Below, one piece after another: positions 7,755 through 16,954 of a stretch of DNA of 64,000 nucleotides (position 1 is its first letter; each line of letters begins with the position of its first letter). The notes under the pieces were generated by a model, which did not search any database, was not told where the DNA came from, and saw only the letters and a list, made by a program, of their open reading frames with translations. Location of the stretch: positions 1 through 64,000 of the forward strand of contig CALVXU010000031.1 in the NCBI GenBank assembly GCA_944371605.1, given 5' to 3'. Position numbers and translations under genes: made by a program. Source of the DNA: an uncultured Bacilli bacterium (GTDB lineage Bacteria > Bacillota_I > Bacilli_A > RFN20 > CAG-288).

Positions 7755-10700
7755 TCATTCACTCAAAGGGCTGAAGAGAGCCAGGTAGTCGTAGTTAACA
7801 GCGATAGAGGTGGAGATGATCTTGATCTGGTTCTCACCAGCTTTTAGATGGATCTCTCCAGCTATGAATTCCTCATAAAGAGTCCAAGTATTACCAGTAG
7901 GAGAATAAGGAGTCTTGCTGTAATTGATAGAGCTCTTATCGCTACCGGCAGTGACTTCTACAGTCATGATAGAGGAGATAGGATAATCGCCCTTCTCGTA
8001 TTTAGCGCCTGATAAGAGCATGATGACATCAGTTTCAACTGACGAGTTGATAGTGAATACCATGCTTCTTCCATCTTTGAGATTAGTGACAGCTTTACCA
8101 CCTGAGAAGGCGCTATTCTCTTCAATCCTAGCTCCTTCATCAAGGAGAGCTGATTCAGCTTCATAGTAGTATCCTCTCGCTTCAGCATCGAAAGTTTTGG
8201 ATTCAGTTCCATCAGTGCAGAGCTCTTTAGAGACTTCACCGTATTTTTCAGTGAACTCGTTATCGAGATCAGGTTCTTCACCTGAATAAGGAGAAGCTAG
8301 AGCGATATAATCGACATTCAAAGAATCGTTGAAGCTGATAGAGATGGTGTTCTTGCCTTCATTCAGATGCAGTTCACCAGCTTTAAACTCCTTGAAAGCA
8401 GTCCAAGAATTAGGAAGAGGAGTGAAGGTATCACTAGCAGGAGTCATGTTCTGACTCTCCTCTCCTTCAGCTTGGTAAGAGACACTTATCAACTGCTCCA
8501 CTCTGAAGGGACCGGATGCCCACTTAGAGCCGGAGACAAGTAAGAGGACATCAGTATCGACTGTTGAGGTTATCTCATATTTAAGGGTATCACCTTTGCC
8601 GGTGTTCTTGATGAGCATTCCACCAGAAGCGGAACTGTTCTCTTCTGTATCGATGCTTCCGATGAAAGTTCCATTTTCAGCTTCATAGAAGTATCCTCTC
8701 GCCTCAGCATCGAAGGTCATAGTTGAGGTAGCATCCTTTAAGACCTCCTTAGAAGGAGAACCATACTTCTCCTCTAAATCGACAGACGGCTCAGGTTCAC
8801 TAGGCTCAGGATCTGGAGTCCCATCCCAGATGTTGACTAATTTCAAGTAATCGTAGTTGAGATCCATCAAAGAGGTGATCATGATGGTGTTCTTGCCTTT
8901 GACTAGATGGATCTGACCATAGATGGATTCTTTGAAGTTAGTCCACTGATTACCAGGTGTCACCTGATGAGTATAAGGGTTGAGATCTACTAATTCAGTA
9001 GTCCCATACTTGACTAAAGCTGCATCCTCTAAGTTGACAGGTGCTCCTTCCCAAGTGGAAGTAGCAGCTTGAAGCATGACATCAGCTTCACCATCAGAAG
9101 TTATCTCTAAAGTCAAAGTATCACCGACGCTGAAGCTACCGATGTTGCTTCCACCGGAGGAGTTAGCGTTGTTTTCAATCTTCACTCCGTCAGATAAGGC
9201 CGCAGATTCAGCTTCGTAATAGTATCCTCTCTTTGATATTGAGAATTCCTTGCTAGTAGAGCCGTCGACTAAGATGCGCTTATCAGGATCACCATATTTA
9301 GTCTCATAGTCGATAGGGTCATCGCTAGGAGCAGGAAGGTTGAATCCAGCTCCTTCCTTGACTAAGCACATATAATCGATATTGAAGGATTCATAAGCAG
9401 AGATGCGGATCTCATTAGTTCCTTCATAGAGACTGACTTCCGCGATGTAGTTTTCAGAGTAGCTGTTCCAATTGTTTCTAGATGTCATGACTCGGTCAGC
9501 AAAGTCCATAGATAAGGTGGTTTTAGAACTATCTAAGTTAGTTCCGAATTCACCGAACATGACTTCACTTAAAGGCAAAGAGGAAGCGTTGAACCAACTG
9601 GAAGTCGATAAGATGAGCAGTGCAGTAGTTGTCACTGAGGATTCGATAGTGAAGGTGATAGTATCACCGGCTCCGAAGTTCTTGACGAATTCACCACCGG
9701 AGAGAGCGATGTTAGTATCGACTTCTGGATGATCGGATAAAGTTCCGTCCTCTGCTTCATAGTAATATCCTAAAGCCTCTGTATCATACTTCATAGAAGC
9801 GACAGATCCGTCTTCGTTATAGGAAGTTCCAGGAGTCAGATACTTCTTAGAAATCTGACCGTATTTAGCTTCTAAGTCAGTATTAGGATCGACTAGGTTA
9901 GATAAAGGCGGAGTAGTATCAACAGGTAATTCCTCCGGCTTCTTGATCGTCAAGAAGATAGATAAGGCGGAAGAGAGGATGATGACAAAAGCTAAGCTAC
10001 CAGCTACTATCGAGACTTTAGCTGAGATTTTGGTCTTGTTCTCAGCTTCTTCGATAGTCATACCTTCAGCAGTCACTAATTTCTTCTGCTTATAGATAGC
10101 AAAGATTGAGTAACCCATGACAGATAAACAGAGAGCTAAGATAGTTCCTAAGCAGATATTGATGAAGAGCATGTAGCGGTGGAAGAGTGGTGTTCCTCCA
10201 GTGACGATGGAGTTGGCATCGATACCGTTCATGCCGTTAGAGTTGACGAAGGAATAAAGCATATGATGAGCTGCTCTTCGCATATAAGTCTGTGCTTGAG
10301 CACCATCAGTGGTGACATATCTATCCTCTAAGCAGAGAGCGGCATCTCCGCCAGCTGCTAACATCTGGTCGCAGTTTTCATAATCGCCATCCATGTAATC
10401 GGTGATGACAAAGCCGTTGAATCCCCACTCTTTTCTGAGGACGTTAGTGATCAGATTATAAGAGCCACCAGTCCAGGTTGTTCCTACTCTTGGATAAGCG
10501 GTCATGACACCTAAGGAGCCACCTTCTTTGATCGACATCTCGAAGGGAACTAGATAAGTCTCTCTCAATGCCTGCTCAGTCGACCAGGTGACGTTGTTAG
10601 TCATTCGGTTAGTCTCCTGCTCGTTGAAGGCGAAGTGTTTGATGTAAGTGATGACGCCTTTATCAGTTGCACCTTTGACTACTGATGAACCGATAAGACC

Positions 10701-12968
10701 TGAAAGATAAGGATCCTCAGAGTAGTATTCAAAGTTTCTACCTCCGAAAGGAGTGCGGTGTAAATTCATAGCTGGTGCATACCAACCGGTCAAGTTAGTA
10801 GCTGTTCCAGCGTTGATCTTAGCCCAGAGAGCTAATTCGCCCATAATCTTACCGACTTCGTATTCTAGCTCCTTATTGAAGGTGGAAGCCTGAACGGTCT
10901 CATTAGGCATACCGCCGGCGTTTACACCATCACCGATGAAGGACTTCCAAGCGGAAGTTCCATCCGAATCAGTCGCATAAGGTTTGCTTACTGAGTCCAT
11001 GCCATAGGTCTTATGACCAGAGCTAGTGACCATCTGTTTGAGCTCAGGAATCCTGAGTTGATCTAAGAGAGGATCCCAGTCAGGATCATCGAAAGATTTG
11101 CCTTTCATGTCGATTAGGACTCTATCGTTATTGGCATTGAAAGTAGGAGAGGTGAACTCTTCCTCAGGTGCACCAGCTGCTTCGTATCCAGTCGTCTCTA
11201 AAGTCTTCTTGAGTTCAGGAGTGATGTCGGTCTCATAGATGTAACCATCAGAATCATAACGTCCAGTGGAGATACCATCTCTGAGCCCGTTATTGTTCAT
11301 GAGCGACCAATCATTTCTAGAGAGGTACTTCTTACCGCCGTCAGCGTCCTCGAACTGATTGACTATCTCAGTCTCAGTGGTCGTATCTTTATCGTAGAGC
11401 TTCTCCTTAAATTCATCCTGTTTGACAAAGTTGGTGTCTCCATCAACATTTGCTCCTTTGGCTTTCAGGATGTTATTGATTGCTTCATGCGAATTATCCG
11501 CAACTGTGAAGTAATAGTCACCACTTTCTAGGATATAAGTTCCTTTACCATATTCATCATAAGACTTAAGTCTTTCAAGAGGTATAGTCATAGTCAAGTC
11601 CTGATCATCACCAGGATCGAGTTCCTCAGTCTTAGCGAAGTCAACGAGGTTGACAGCTGCTTTTTCAACCTTGTTGTCGATATCGTATTGAGTATAGGGA
11701 GATTGGGCATAGAACTGCACGACCTCTTTACCGGAGACATCACCAGTGTTCTTGACGTTGACTGAGACGGTTATCGTTTCCTCTTTCTCATCGAAATCAT
11801 ACTGGAAATCAGACCAGGTGAAATCGGTGTAACTCAATCCGTATCCGAAGGGGAATTGAACCACCTCATCATAGTTATAATCGCCAGCGTTTCCGCGGTT
11901 TAGGACCTTATCTTCGTATCTAGTCTCATAATACTTGTAACCGACATAGATACCTTCAGCATAAGTTACATAGTGGTGACCGGTCTCGCTTCCGTTTTCC
12001 ATGAAGGCGAAGTTACCCCAGTTCTGCATCGCCGGCGAAGAGAAGACAACGTAGGCGTAAGTGTCTGCTAGTCTTCCTGAAGGGTTAGCTTCACCAGCTA
12101 TGAGTCTAGCTATCGCGTTGAGTCCGTATTGACCAGCTCCACCGACCCATAAGCAAGCATCGACACCATATTCATTTAAGAATCCGCATTCGAAGGCGTT
12201 GGTGGTATTGAGGACGACTATCACTTTATCGAAGTTCTCACTGACATGTTTGAGAAGATCCTTCTCGTTATGATCTAACTCTAGAATGGAAGTGGTTCCT
12301 CTGGTGACTGACTTATCGGCAGAAGCCATATCGGTAGGTAAGTCCGCATTCTCAGCACCAGTTCTAGAGATGACGACTATAGCCGCATCATGATAAGAGG
12401 AGTAAGTATCAGTTACTTCCTTAGTGTATTCATTTATCGGTACTTCATTGATGCCCCAAAGGTAGGGATCCTTGCTGGTTCCTTGAGCTAATCCACCGAC
12501 TTTGCGCCTATACTTGCTTTTGTTCTTATAGAAGTTAGTGAGAGTCGGATTAGCCTCTATTCCGACGTTCTTAAGAGCTGTCTGAAGAGTCAAGTCAGAA
12601 GCTGAGATAGCACCAGATCCTCCAGTTGAGCCGATGACAAAGTCGACTGAAGACTGAGAGAAGATGCTGACTTTGTTTCCGCTCTTAAGAGGTAGAGCTT
12701 TATCGTTGTTAGTTAGCAAAACAGCACCTTCCTCCTCAACAGTTTCACAGATCTCCTGCGACTTTTTAGAAGCTTCCTCAGCTGAGGATAGTTCTCTAGG
12801 AAAGTACTGATTGTTCTCACTATCCTGCAGAGTGGTTCCTTCCATGCCAAAGAAGGTGGTCAAAGCTCCTGAATAAGTGCGAAAAGCGAGGATGTTACCT
12901 ACTACTATCACTGCTAATACGAGACCGGATGCTATACCGGTGATGGTCGCCAAAATCTTTTTCTTCAT
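7755..12968 (-). CDS. Giant membrane GH3 glycosidase with four CBM-like repeats
   Basis: 1737-residue multidomain enzyme. In order: membrane helix (about 7-30); GH3 C-domain with DKALPLKSG and SRTGAENADLP; Fn3-like domain (about 390-480); GH3 N-barrel with GRNFEYYSEDPYLSG, KHFAFNEQETNR and nucleophile VITDYMDGD (D857); two further membrane helices (about 926-954 and 984-1004) around a lysine-rich loop that should be cytoplasmic; then four repeats about 176 residues apart, each starting near YYEAE or YFYEAE (about residues 1068, 1248, 1426, 1601), with a central SGG and an end like NYDYLAL, as in CBM6/35-type beta-sandwiches. Catalytic part and repeats would both face outside. It heads the operon 12968-3422 and has AAGGAG six bases before ATG. 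The substrate is not inferable. Confidence 0.9.
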   Translation of the reverse strand: MKKKILATITGIASGLVLAVIVVGNILAFRTYSGALTTFFGMEGTTLQDSENNQYFPRELSSAEEASKKSQEICETVEEEGAVLLTNNDKALPLKSGNKVSIFSQSSVDFVIGSTGGSGAISASDLTLQTALKNVGIEANPTLTNFYKNKSKYRRKVGGLAQGTSKDPYLWGINEVPINEYTKEVTDTYSSYHDAAIVVISRTGAENADLPTDMASADKSVTRGTTSILELDHNEKDLLKHVSENFDKVIVVLNTTNAFECGFLNEYGVDACLWVGGAGQYGLNAIARLIAGEANPSGRLADTYAYVVFSSPAMQNWGNFAFMENGSETGHHYVTYAEGIYVGYKYYETRYEDKVLNRGNAGDYNYDEVVQFPFGYGLSYTDFTWSDFQYDFDEKEETITVSVNVKNTGDVSGKEVVQFYAQSPYTQYDIDNKVEKAAVNLVDFAKTEELDPGDDQDLTMTIPLERLKSYDEYGKGTYILESGDYYFTVADNSHEAINNILKAKGANVDGDTNFVKQDEFKEKLYDKDTTTETEIVNQFEDADGGKKYLSRNDWSLMNNNGLRDGISTGRYDSDGYIYETDITPELKKTLETTGYEAAGAPEEEFTSPTFNANNDRVLIDMKGKSFDDPDWDPLLDQLRIPELKQMVTSSGHKTYGMDSVSKPYATDSDGTSAWKSFIGDGVNAGGMPNETVQASTFNKELEYEVGKIMGELALWAKINAGTATNLTGWYAPAMNLHRTPFGGRNFEYYSEDPYLSGLIGSSVVKGATDKGVITYIKHFAFNEQETNRMTNNVTWSTEQALRETYLVPFEMSIKEGGSLGVMTAYPRVGTTWTGGSYNLITNVLRKEWGFNGFVITDYMDGDYENCDQMLAAGGDAALCLEDRYVTTDGAQAQTYMRRAAHHMLYSFVNSNGMNGIDANSIVTGGTPLFHRYMLFINICLGTILALCLSVMGYSIFAIYKQKKLVTAEGMTIEEAENKTKISAKVSIVAGSLAFVIILSSALSIFLTIKKPEELPVDTTPPLSNLVDPNTDLEAKYGQISKKYLTPGTSYNEDGSVASMKYDTEALGYYYEAEDGTLSDHPEVDTNIALSGGEFVKNFGAGDTITFTIESSVTTTALLILSTSSWFNASSLPLSEVMFGEFGTNLDSSKTTLSMDFADRVMTSRNNWNSYSENYIAEVSLYEGTNEIRISAYESFNIDYMCLVKEGAGFNLPAPSDDPIDYETKYGDPDKRILVDGSTSKEFSISKRGYYYEAESAALSDGVKIENNANSSGGSNIGSFSVGDTLTLEITSDGEADVMLQAATSTWEGAPVNLEDAALVKYGTTELVDLNPYTHQVTPGNQWTNFKESIYGQIHLVKGKNTIMITSLMDLNYDYLKLVNIWDGTPDPEPSEPEPSVDLEEKYGSPSKEVLKDATSTMTFDAEARGYFYEAENGTFIGSIDTEENSSASGGMLIKNTGKGDTLKYEITSTVDTDVLLLVSGSKWASGPFRVEQLISVSYQAEGEESQNMTPASDTFTPLPNSWTAFKEFKAGELHLNEGKNTISISFNDSLNVDYIALASPYSGEEPDLDNEFTEKYGEVSKELCTDGTESKTFDAEARGYYYEAESALLDEGARIEENSAFSGGKAVTNLKDGRSMVFTINSSVETDVIMLLSGAKYEKGDYPISSIMTVEVTAGSDKSSINYSKTPYSPTGNTWTLYEEFIAGEIHLKAGENQIKIISTSIAVNYDYLALFSPLSE

Positions 12969-12994
12969 AATCAGCTCCTTACAATTACAGGTTC

Positions 12995-13056
12995 ATCATA
13001 GAGCTATAAAAGCGCTATCATCAGCTTATTACGTAACTGAAAAAGATTATTTCGTA
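12995..13056 (-). promoter_or_regulatory. GH3 operon promoter with paired LytTR-type operator (site A)
   Basis: On the minus strand two direct repeats, TACGAAATAA (13056-13047) and TACGTAATAA (13035-13026), start 21 bp apart. They are followed 25 bp later by a -10-like TATGAT (13000-12995). The -35 position (TGATGA) is poor, as expected for an activated promoter. The start codon is 58 bp below the proximal repeat. The same layout occurs at sites B and C, and this spacing is the one known for LytTR-family regulators. The upstream repeat touches the stop codon of the preceding gene. Confidence 0.6.
13007..13020 (-). promoter_or_regulatory. cre-like site in the GH3 operon promoter
   Basis: The minus strand reads TGATAGCGCTTTTA, which differs at one fixed position from the catabolite repression consensus TGWNANCGNTNWCA. 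It lies between the putative operator and the -10 of the GH3 operon, so CcpA binding here would block transcription. No ccpA gene is in the window, so this is a motif match only. Confidence 0.4.
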
Positions 13057-14882
13057 TCACTGCTATAGATTTCTAGATAGTCCAGATTGAAGGTTGAAGA
13101 AGCCAAGCAGGTGACAGTTATCGAGTTGATGCCTTCCTTCAGTTCAATAGTTCCTATCTCACAGGGAGAGAACCTCGTCCAAGAGCTAGTAGCGACCATC
13201 ATCTTATTAGCTAAGGATAGCTGTTCACCATTGATAGTGATAGCTAGATATGGGGATAGTGGCTCATTGCTAGAGAGGTAGTTGCTGACTGCTAACCTCA
13301 AAAAGAAGTCGGTATCTTCGCTGGTTAAAATAGTGAAGGTTATCGTGCTTCCTTCTTGGATATAACCGACATTGCGACCGCTAGAAGCTGAGGAGTTATA
13401 TTCGACGCTGCAAGAAGAAAGGTAGGCGTTCTCAGCTTCATACCTCTGACTGAAAGTATCAGAGTTGACCATCTCTCTAGTGAAGATGAAAGAATCCAAA
13501 TAAAGATCATCAGCAATAGATGAGACTAATAACGTGTTGCTTCCACTATTCAAATTGACTCTAGTTATAAATATCTCTTGATAACTATCTGATCCTTTGA
13601 ACTCAAGATTGTTTAAATGTATATCTTCACCATTGAGAGACAATGTTAAAAGCGAGGTCAGTTTTGAAGCTTGTTGATACTTCATCCTCAATATGAGGTG
13701 ATTGTGATCGAAGGCGGAAGAGACGATATTGAGTGAGAGCCTATCTCCTCTATTTAAAAGGACTGCTTCTTCTGAATAGGCATCTTCATCAGATATGAGA
13801 GAGCCGGTGAAGAAAGCCTCCTCCGCTTCATAGTGCTGCGTATCATCGGTAAGGGAATAATTGATACCGCTGTTGAAAGTAAGATAATCGACGAAGAAGA
13901 CACCACTATTATTGTCGATAGATAATACGTTATGTCCTTCAGAGAGAAGGACGCTACCGAGATTATACTCAGCAAAAGAATCAGAAGTGACTTGTAGACG
14001 ATGCCCAGTCATCTCATCATTCAAAGTCAGATTGAAGTTGATATCAGAGGAGCTATCACCTCTGATGCTGATAGCTAACTCAGTCTCGTATTCCCTGTCG
14101 GTATCGATATAAAAGGAGAGCTTATCACCAGCTTGGGAGAAGAGGACATGATAGCCTTGTGACGATAAAGAGGAGCTGAATATGACTGGTCCTTCTCTCT
14201 CACCGCTCTCCGCTTCGATCCTGCTCTTATCTCCCTGCCCGTAGAAAGGTAAATAGTCATGACCGATAGTGAGCAAGTTTCCACTTCTCACCTCTTTAGG
14301 ATTCAAGACGAAGTAATCTAACTTATAGTGTGCATTGTAAGAGACTAAGGAAAGCAGGTTATTGCCTTGATTGAGCTTGATAACGCCTAAGGAATTCTCC
14401 TTGAAATCATATTCACTAGCTGAGGAGATGATACTGATATTATTTGTCACAACCTCCTCTTGATTGACTGAGATGGTAAAGAGATTATCTAAATCAGTAG
14501 GTATGCTGTATTCAGATTGATAATTGATAGAGAGGATGAGTTCAACATCGATATCGCTGTCGCTTAAGATAGTGTAGGAAACCGCTGAATAGTTAGAGAG
14601 GTTCTCGACGCAGGTATTATCAGAAGCGCCTATATTAGGTGAGACTATGCCAGTACCAGTTATCGAGCCCACCTCCGCTTCATAGAGCTGTCCACCTCCG
14701 CTTCTGGTGAAGACCATGTTGTCGCTCCTATCGACATAATCGCTATAAGAGTAGGAAGGATAATTCTTATCCCTATTATCAGAAGCAAAAGCTAGGACCA
14801 TGATAGTAGTAGCTAAAAAGAGGGTGATGACTGATGAGAGAATGGAGAAAAGGATGTAGGTCTTATTCTTTTCCTTGTTCAT
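13047..14882 (-). CDS. Membrane-anchored protein with four CBM-like repeats
   Basis: 611-residue non-catalytic surface protein. One membrane helix (about 9-33) is followed by an extracellular part made of four beta-sandwich-like modules, each opening with an E-A-E motif (QLYEAEVG, SRIEAESG, QHYEAEEA, QRYEAENA) and ending in a V/LDY-F/L sequence, related to the repeats on the giant GH3. No glycosidase motif is present. Its start overlaps the end of the kinase gene by 20 bases, so it is translationally linked to the two-component system. That suggests that it is a glycan-binding co-sensor for the kinase, which has no large outside domain of its own; this is inference. ATG 14882 has AGAGG eight bases upstream; an in-frame GTG at 14891 is the alternative. 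Confidence 0.78.
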   Translation of the reverse strand: MNKEKNKTYILFSILSSVITLFLATTIMVLAFASDNRDKNYPSYSYSDYVDRSDNMVFTRSGGGQLYEAEVGSITGTGIVSPNIGASDNTCVENLSNYSAVSYTILSDSDIDVELILSINYQSEYSIPTDLDNLFTISVNQEEVVTNNISIISSASEYDFKENSLGVIKLNQGNNLLSLVSYNAHYKLDYFVLNPKEVRSGNLLTIGHDYLPFYGQGDKSRIEAESGEREGPVIFSSSLSSQGYHVLFSQAGDKLSFYIDTDREYETELAISIRGDSSSDINFNLTLNDEMTGHRLQVTSDSFAEYNLGSVLLSEGHNVLSIDNNSGVFFVDYLTFNSGINYSLTDDTQHYEAEEAFFTGSLISDEDAYSEEAVLLNRGDRLSLNIVSSAFDHNHLILRMKYQQASKLTSLLTLSLNGEDIHLNNLEFKGSDSYQEIFITRVNLNSGSNTLLVSSIADDLYLDSFIFTREMVNSDTFSQRYEAENAYLSSCSVEYNSSASSGRNVGYIQEGSTITFTILTSEDTDFFLRLAVSNYLSSNEPLSPYLAITINGEQLSLANKMMVATSSWTRFSPCEIGTIELKEGINSITVTCLASSTFNLDYLEIYSSDTK

Positions 14883-16206
14883 CTTTTTCACCTCTTAGTG
14901 GTATGTAGATATCGACCTGAAACATTTTATCAGCGATCTCATAGCTGAACTTGCCACCGTATCTAGTGACTATCTGCTGCATGGAGATCATGCCAAAACC
15001 ATGCACTGATTTATCTTTCTTAGTTGAGATGATACGACCATTAGCACAGTTTAAATCCCCACCTTCATAATAGTTCTCACAGTGGATATGAACTAACTTT
15101 CCCTCCTGAAAGATAGTCAAAGAGATGAAACGCTTCTCTTTGTCTAACTTCCGAACATATTCAAAAGCGTTGCTGAGCATGTTTCCAAAGAGAGAATAGA
15201 GATCGACTTGATTGATGAAATCTAGAAGTTTTCCATCAGCCATGCAAGTCAGCTGTATTTCATTATTTGTCGCTCTCAGCTGATAGTTAGTCAAGATGAT
15301 ATCCAATGCTTCATTCTCGGTCTTGATAGCGGAGTTATAGATATCGATCGACTTTTCAATCTCAGCTACTTCCTTCTGCTTCAATCCCTGGTTATCCTTT
15401 AACCTCATGAACTGGTGCTTGAGATCGTGGCATCTGATATTGATAGTCTCAATGTTCTCCTTGATCAATGAATACTGTTTCTTGTCTTCATCCCAGAGCT
15501 TCTTCAAGATAGTCAGTTCTACTGCTGATTCTGCTTTTTGGATGATGCTGTAGGCGATAGATAGAGTGAATATCGCATATAAAACTTGAATCAGATCGAT
15601 AAAGATGAAATAGTTCGTTCTCCTATCTTGCAAGAGCAATCGGAAGATAGAAAGAATTATCAAAACTGCAATGAAAATAAAGAAGATGATAGGTGAATAC
15701 TTATTAGTAGCTATCAGGTTCTTAACTATGTATCCTCTTATCACAAAGAAGTAGATACAGATGATGAGAAGAGTCGCAACAAGAGCATCTATCACCGCTA
15801 AAAGATAGCTGTTGATATTGAAAGCATCAGTGATGAGGGAATTGATGATATTGACCAAGGCGTATTGGATATTGAAGGATGCTAGAGCTACTAAAAGATA
15901 GCAGAAGATGCTTTTGATATCTCCACTATAAGTGATGAAGATGAAGAATAGTGATAGTAGATATAGAGAAAGAAGAAAGATGAAATCCAAGATCTCTTCC
16001 GAAGCGACGATGATGAAGCAATTCAAAAGGCTGAAAACAATGACTAAAACTAGAGTTAAAGCACCTAAAACGACAGATTTTAAAGTGTAGTTTCTCTTCT
16101 TCATCAGCGGCTGAAATGATAAAAAAGTGACCGCAAAGAAAGCGACCGCTTTTATAGTATCGGTAATGAAAGTCGAAAAGAATAAATTGAGCATTTGACG
16201 GTTCAC
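14863..16206 (-). CDS. GHKL-family sensor histidine kinase (AgrC-like)
   Basis: 447-residue membrane sensor kinase. The first 220 residues hold six or seven membrane helices with short loops and no sizeable outside domain. A coiled stretch carries the phospho-accepting CHDLKHQ (His about residue 260), followed by a GHKL ATPase domain with the N-box LFGNMLSNAFEYV and the G-box HGFGMISMQQI. It should phosphorylate the LytTR regulator just upstream, with which it overlaps as GTGA. The start is GTG 16206; ATG 16194 is possible. No AgrB/AgrD-like peptide genes are nearby, so a peptide signal is not supported; the neighbours point to a carbohydrate-linked signal. Confidence 0.88.
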   Translation of the reverse strand: MNRQMLNLFFSTFITDTIKAVAFFAVTFLSFQPLMKKRNYTLKSVVLGALTLVLVIVFSLLNCFIIVASEEILDFIFLLSLYLLSLFFIFITYSGDIKSIFCYLLVALASFNIQYALVNIINSLITDAFNINSYLLAVIDALVATLLIICIYFFVIRGYIVKNLIATNKYSPIIFFIFIAVLIILSIFRLLLQDRRTNYFIFIDLIQVLYAIFTLSIAYSIIQKAESAVELTILKKLWDEDKKQYSLIKENIETINIRCHDLKHQFMRLKDNQGLKQKEVAEIEKSIDIYNSAIKTENEALDIILTNYQLRATNNEIQLTCMADGKLLDFINQVDLYSLFGNMLSNAFEYVRKLDKEKRFISLTIFQEGKLVHIHCENYYEGGDLNCANGRIISTKKDKSVHGFGMISMQQIVTRYGGKFSYEIADKMFQVDIYIPLRGEKDEQGKE

Positions 16207-16907
16207 TTCAAGAAGTAGTTGAGCTTATCTATAAAGCCAGCTTTCTTCTTTTGAGAGACCACTAATATCTTACCATCGGACATAGTGATCTCATTCTTAT
16301 TCAAGCTAACCACCTTCTTCAGATTGACGATTGTGGAGTGATTGCATCTTTCGAAGTATTCTTCAGGAAGCTTATCATCAGCATCCTTCAAAGAACCCCA
16401 CGTGGTATATTCACCCTTTTCAGTTATATAGACTAAGAGGTGGTCATGTATCTCAACATAGAGGATCTGACTAGCTAACAGCTTCACTAGTCCTTTGTCG
16501 CTCTTGATGGTGACGCTATCGTTTTGATTCTTGATGATCTTTTTAGCGACTTTAGATAGCAAGGCTGAAAACCTCGCATACTGAAGAGGTTTTAGGACGT
16601 AATCAGTAGCATTGACTGAATATCCTTTTATCGCATATTGGACGTAGTTAGTGATGAAGATGAGAAAGCAGTTTTCATCCTTTTTCCTCAGCTTTTCAGC
16701 CGTCTCTATCCCGTTTAGATGCGGCATATCGATATCCATCAAAACGAGGTCTGAAACGGCGTATTCATCTAAAAAACTTAAGGGGTCACTGAAGAAATGA
16801 ATATCAAAATCAATTTTGGTTTCATCTTGAAAACGCAAAATGTACTCTTTGATTAAATCACGTGATGTCTGTTCATCGTCCAGGACGGATACTCTGATCA
16901 TATTCAT
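16203..16907 (-). CDS. LytTR-family response regulator
   Basis: 234-residue response regulator. The receiver domain (about 1-120) has the acidic pair in VLDDEQ, the phospho-acceptor in LMDIDMP (D58), T in ITNY and K in VLKPL. The LytTR DNA-binding domain (about 135-234) has ILYVEIHDH, the typical HSTIVNLKKV motif and LVVSQKKK. LytTR proteins bind two direct repeats 21-22 bp apart, which is what lies upstream of the three structural transcription units here (sites A, B, C), so this is the likely local activator. It overlaps the kinase by GTGA. The start is ambiguous between ATG 16907 and ATG 16901, with no strong ribosome site. Confidence 0.9.
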   Translation of the reverse strand: MNMIRVSVLDDEQTSRDLIKEYILRFQDETKIDFDIHFFSDPLSFLDEYAVSDLVLMDIDMPHLNGIETAEKLRKKDENCFLIFITNYVQYAIKGYSVNATDYVLKPLQYARFSALLSKVAKKIIKNQNDSVTIKSDKGLVKLLASQILYVEIHDHLLVYITEKGEYTTWGSLKDADDKLPEEYFERCNHSTIVNLKKVVSLNKNEITMSDGKILVVSQKKKAGFIDKLNYFLK

Positions 16908-16954
16908 CAACCATATGATAACAATTATCAGGAAAAGTATACAAGTACAAATGC

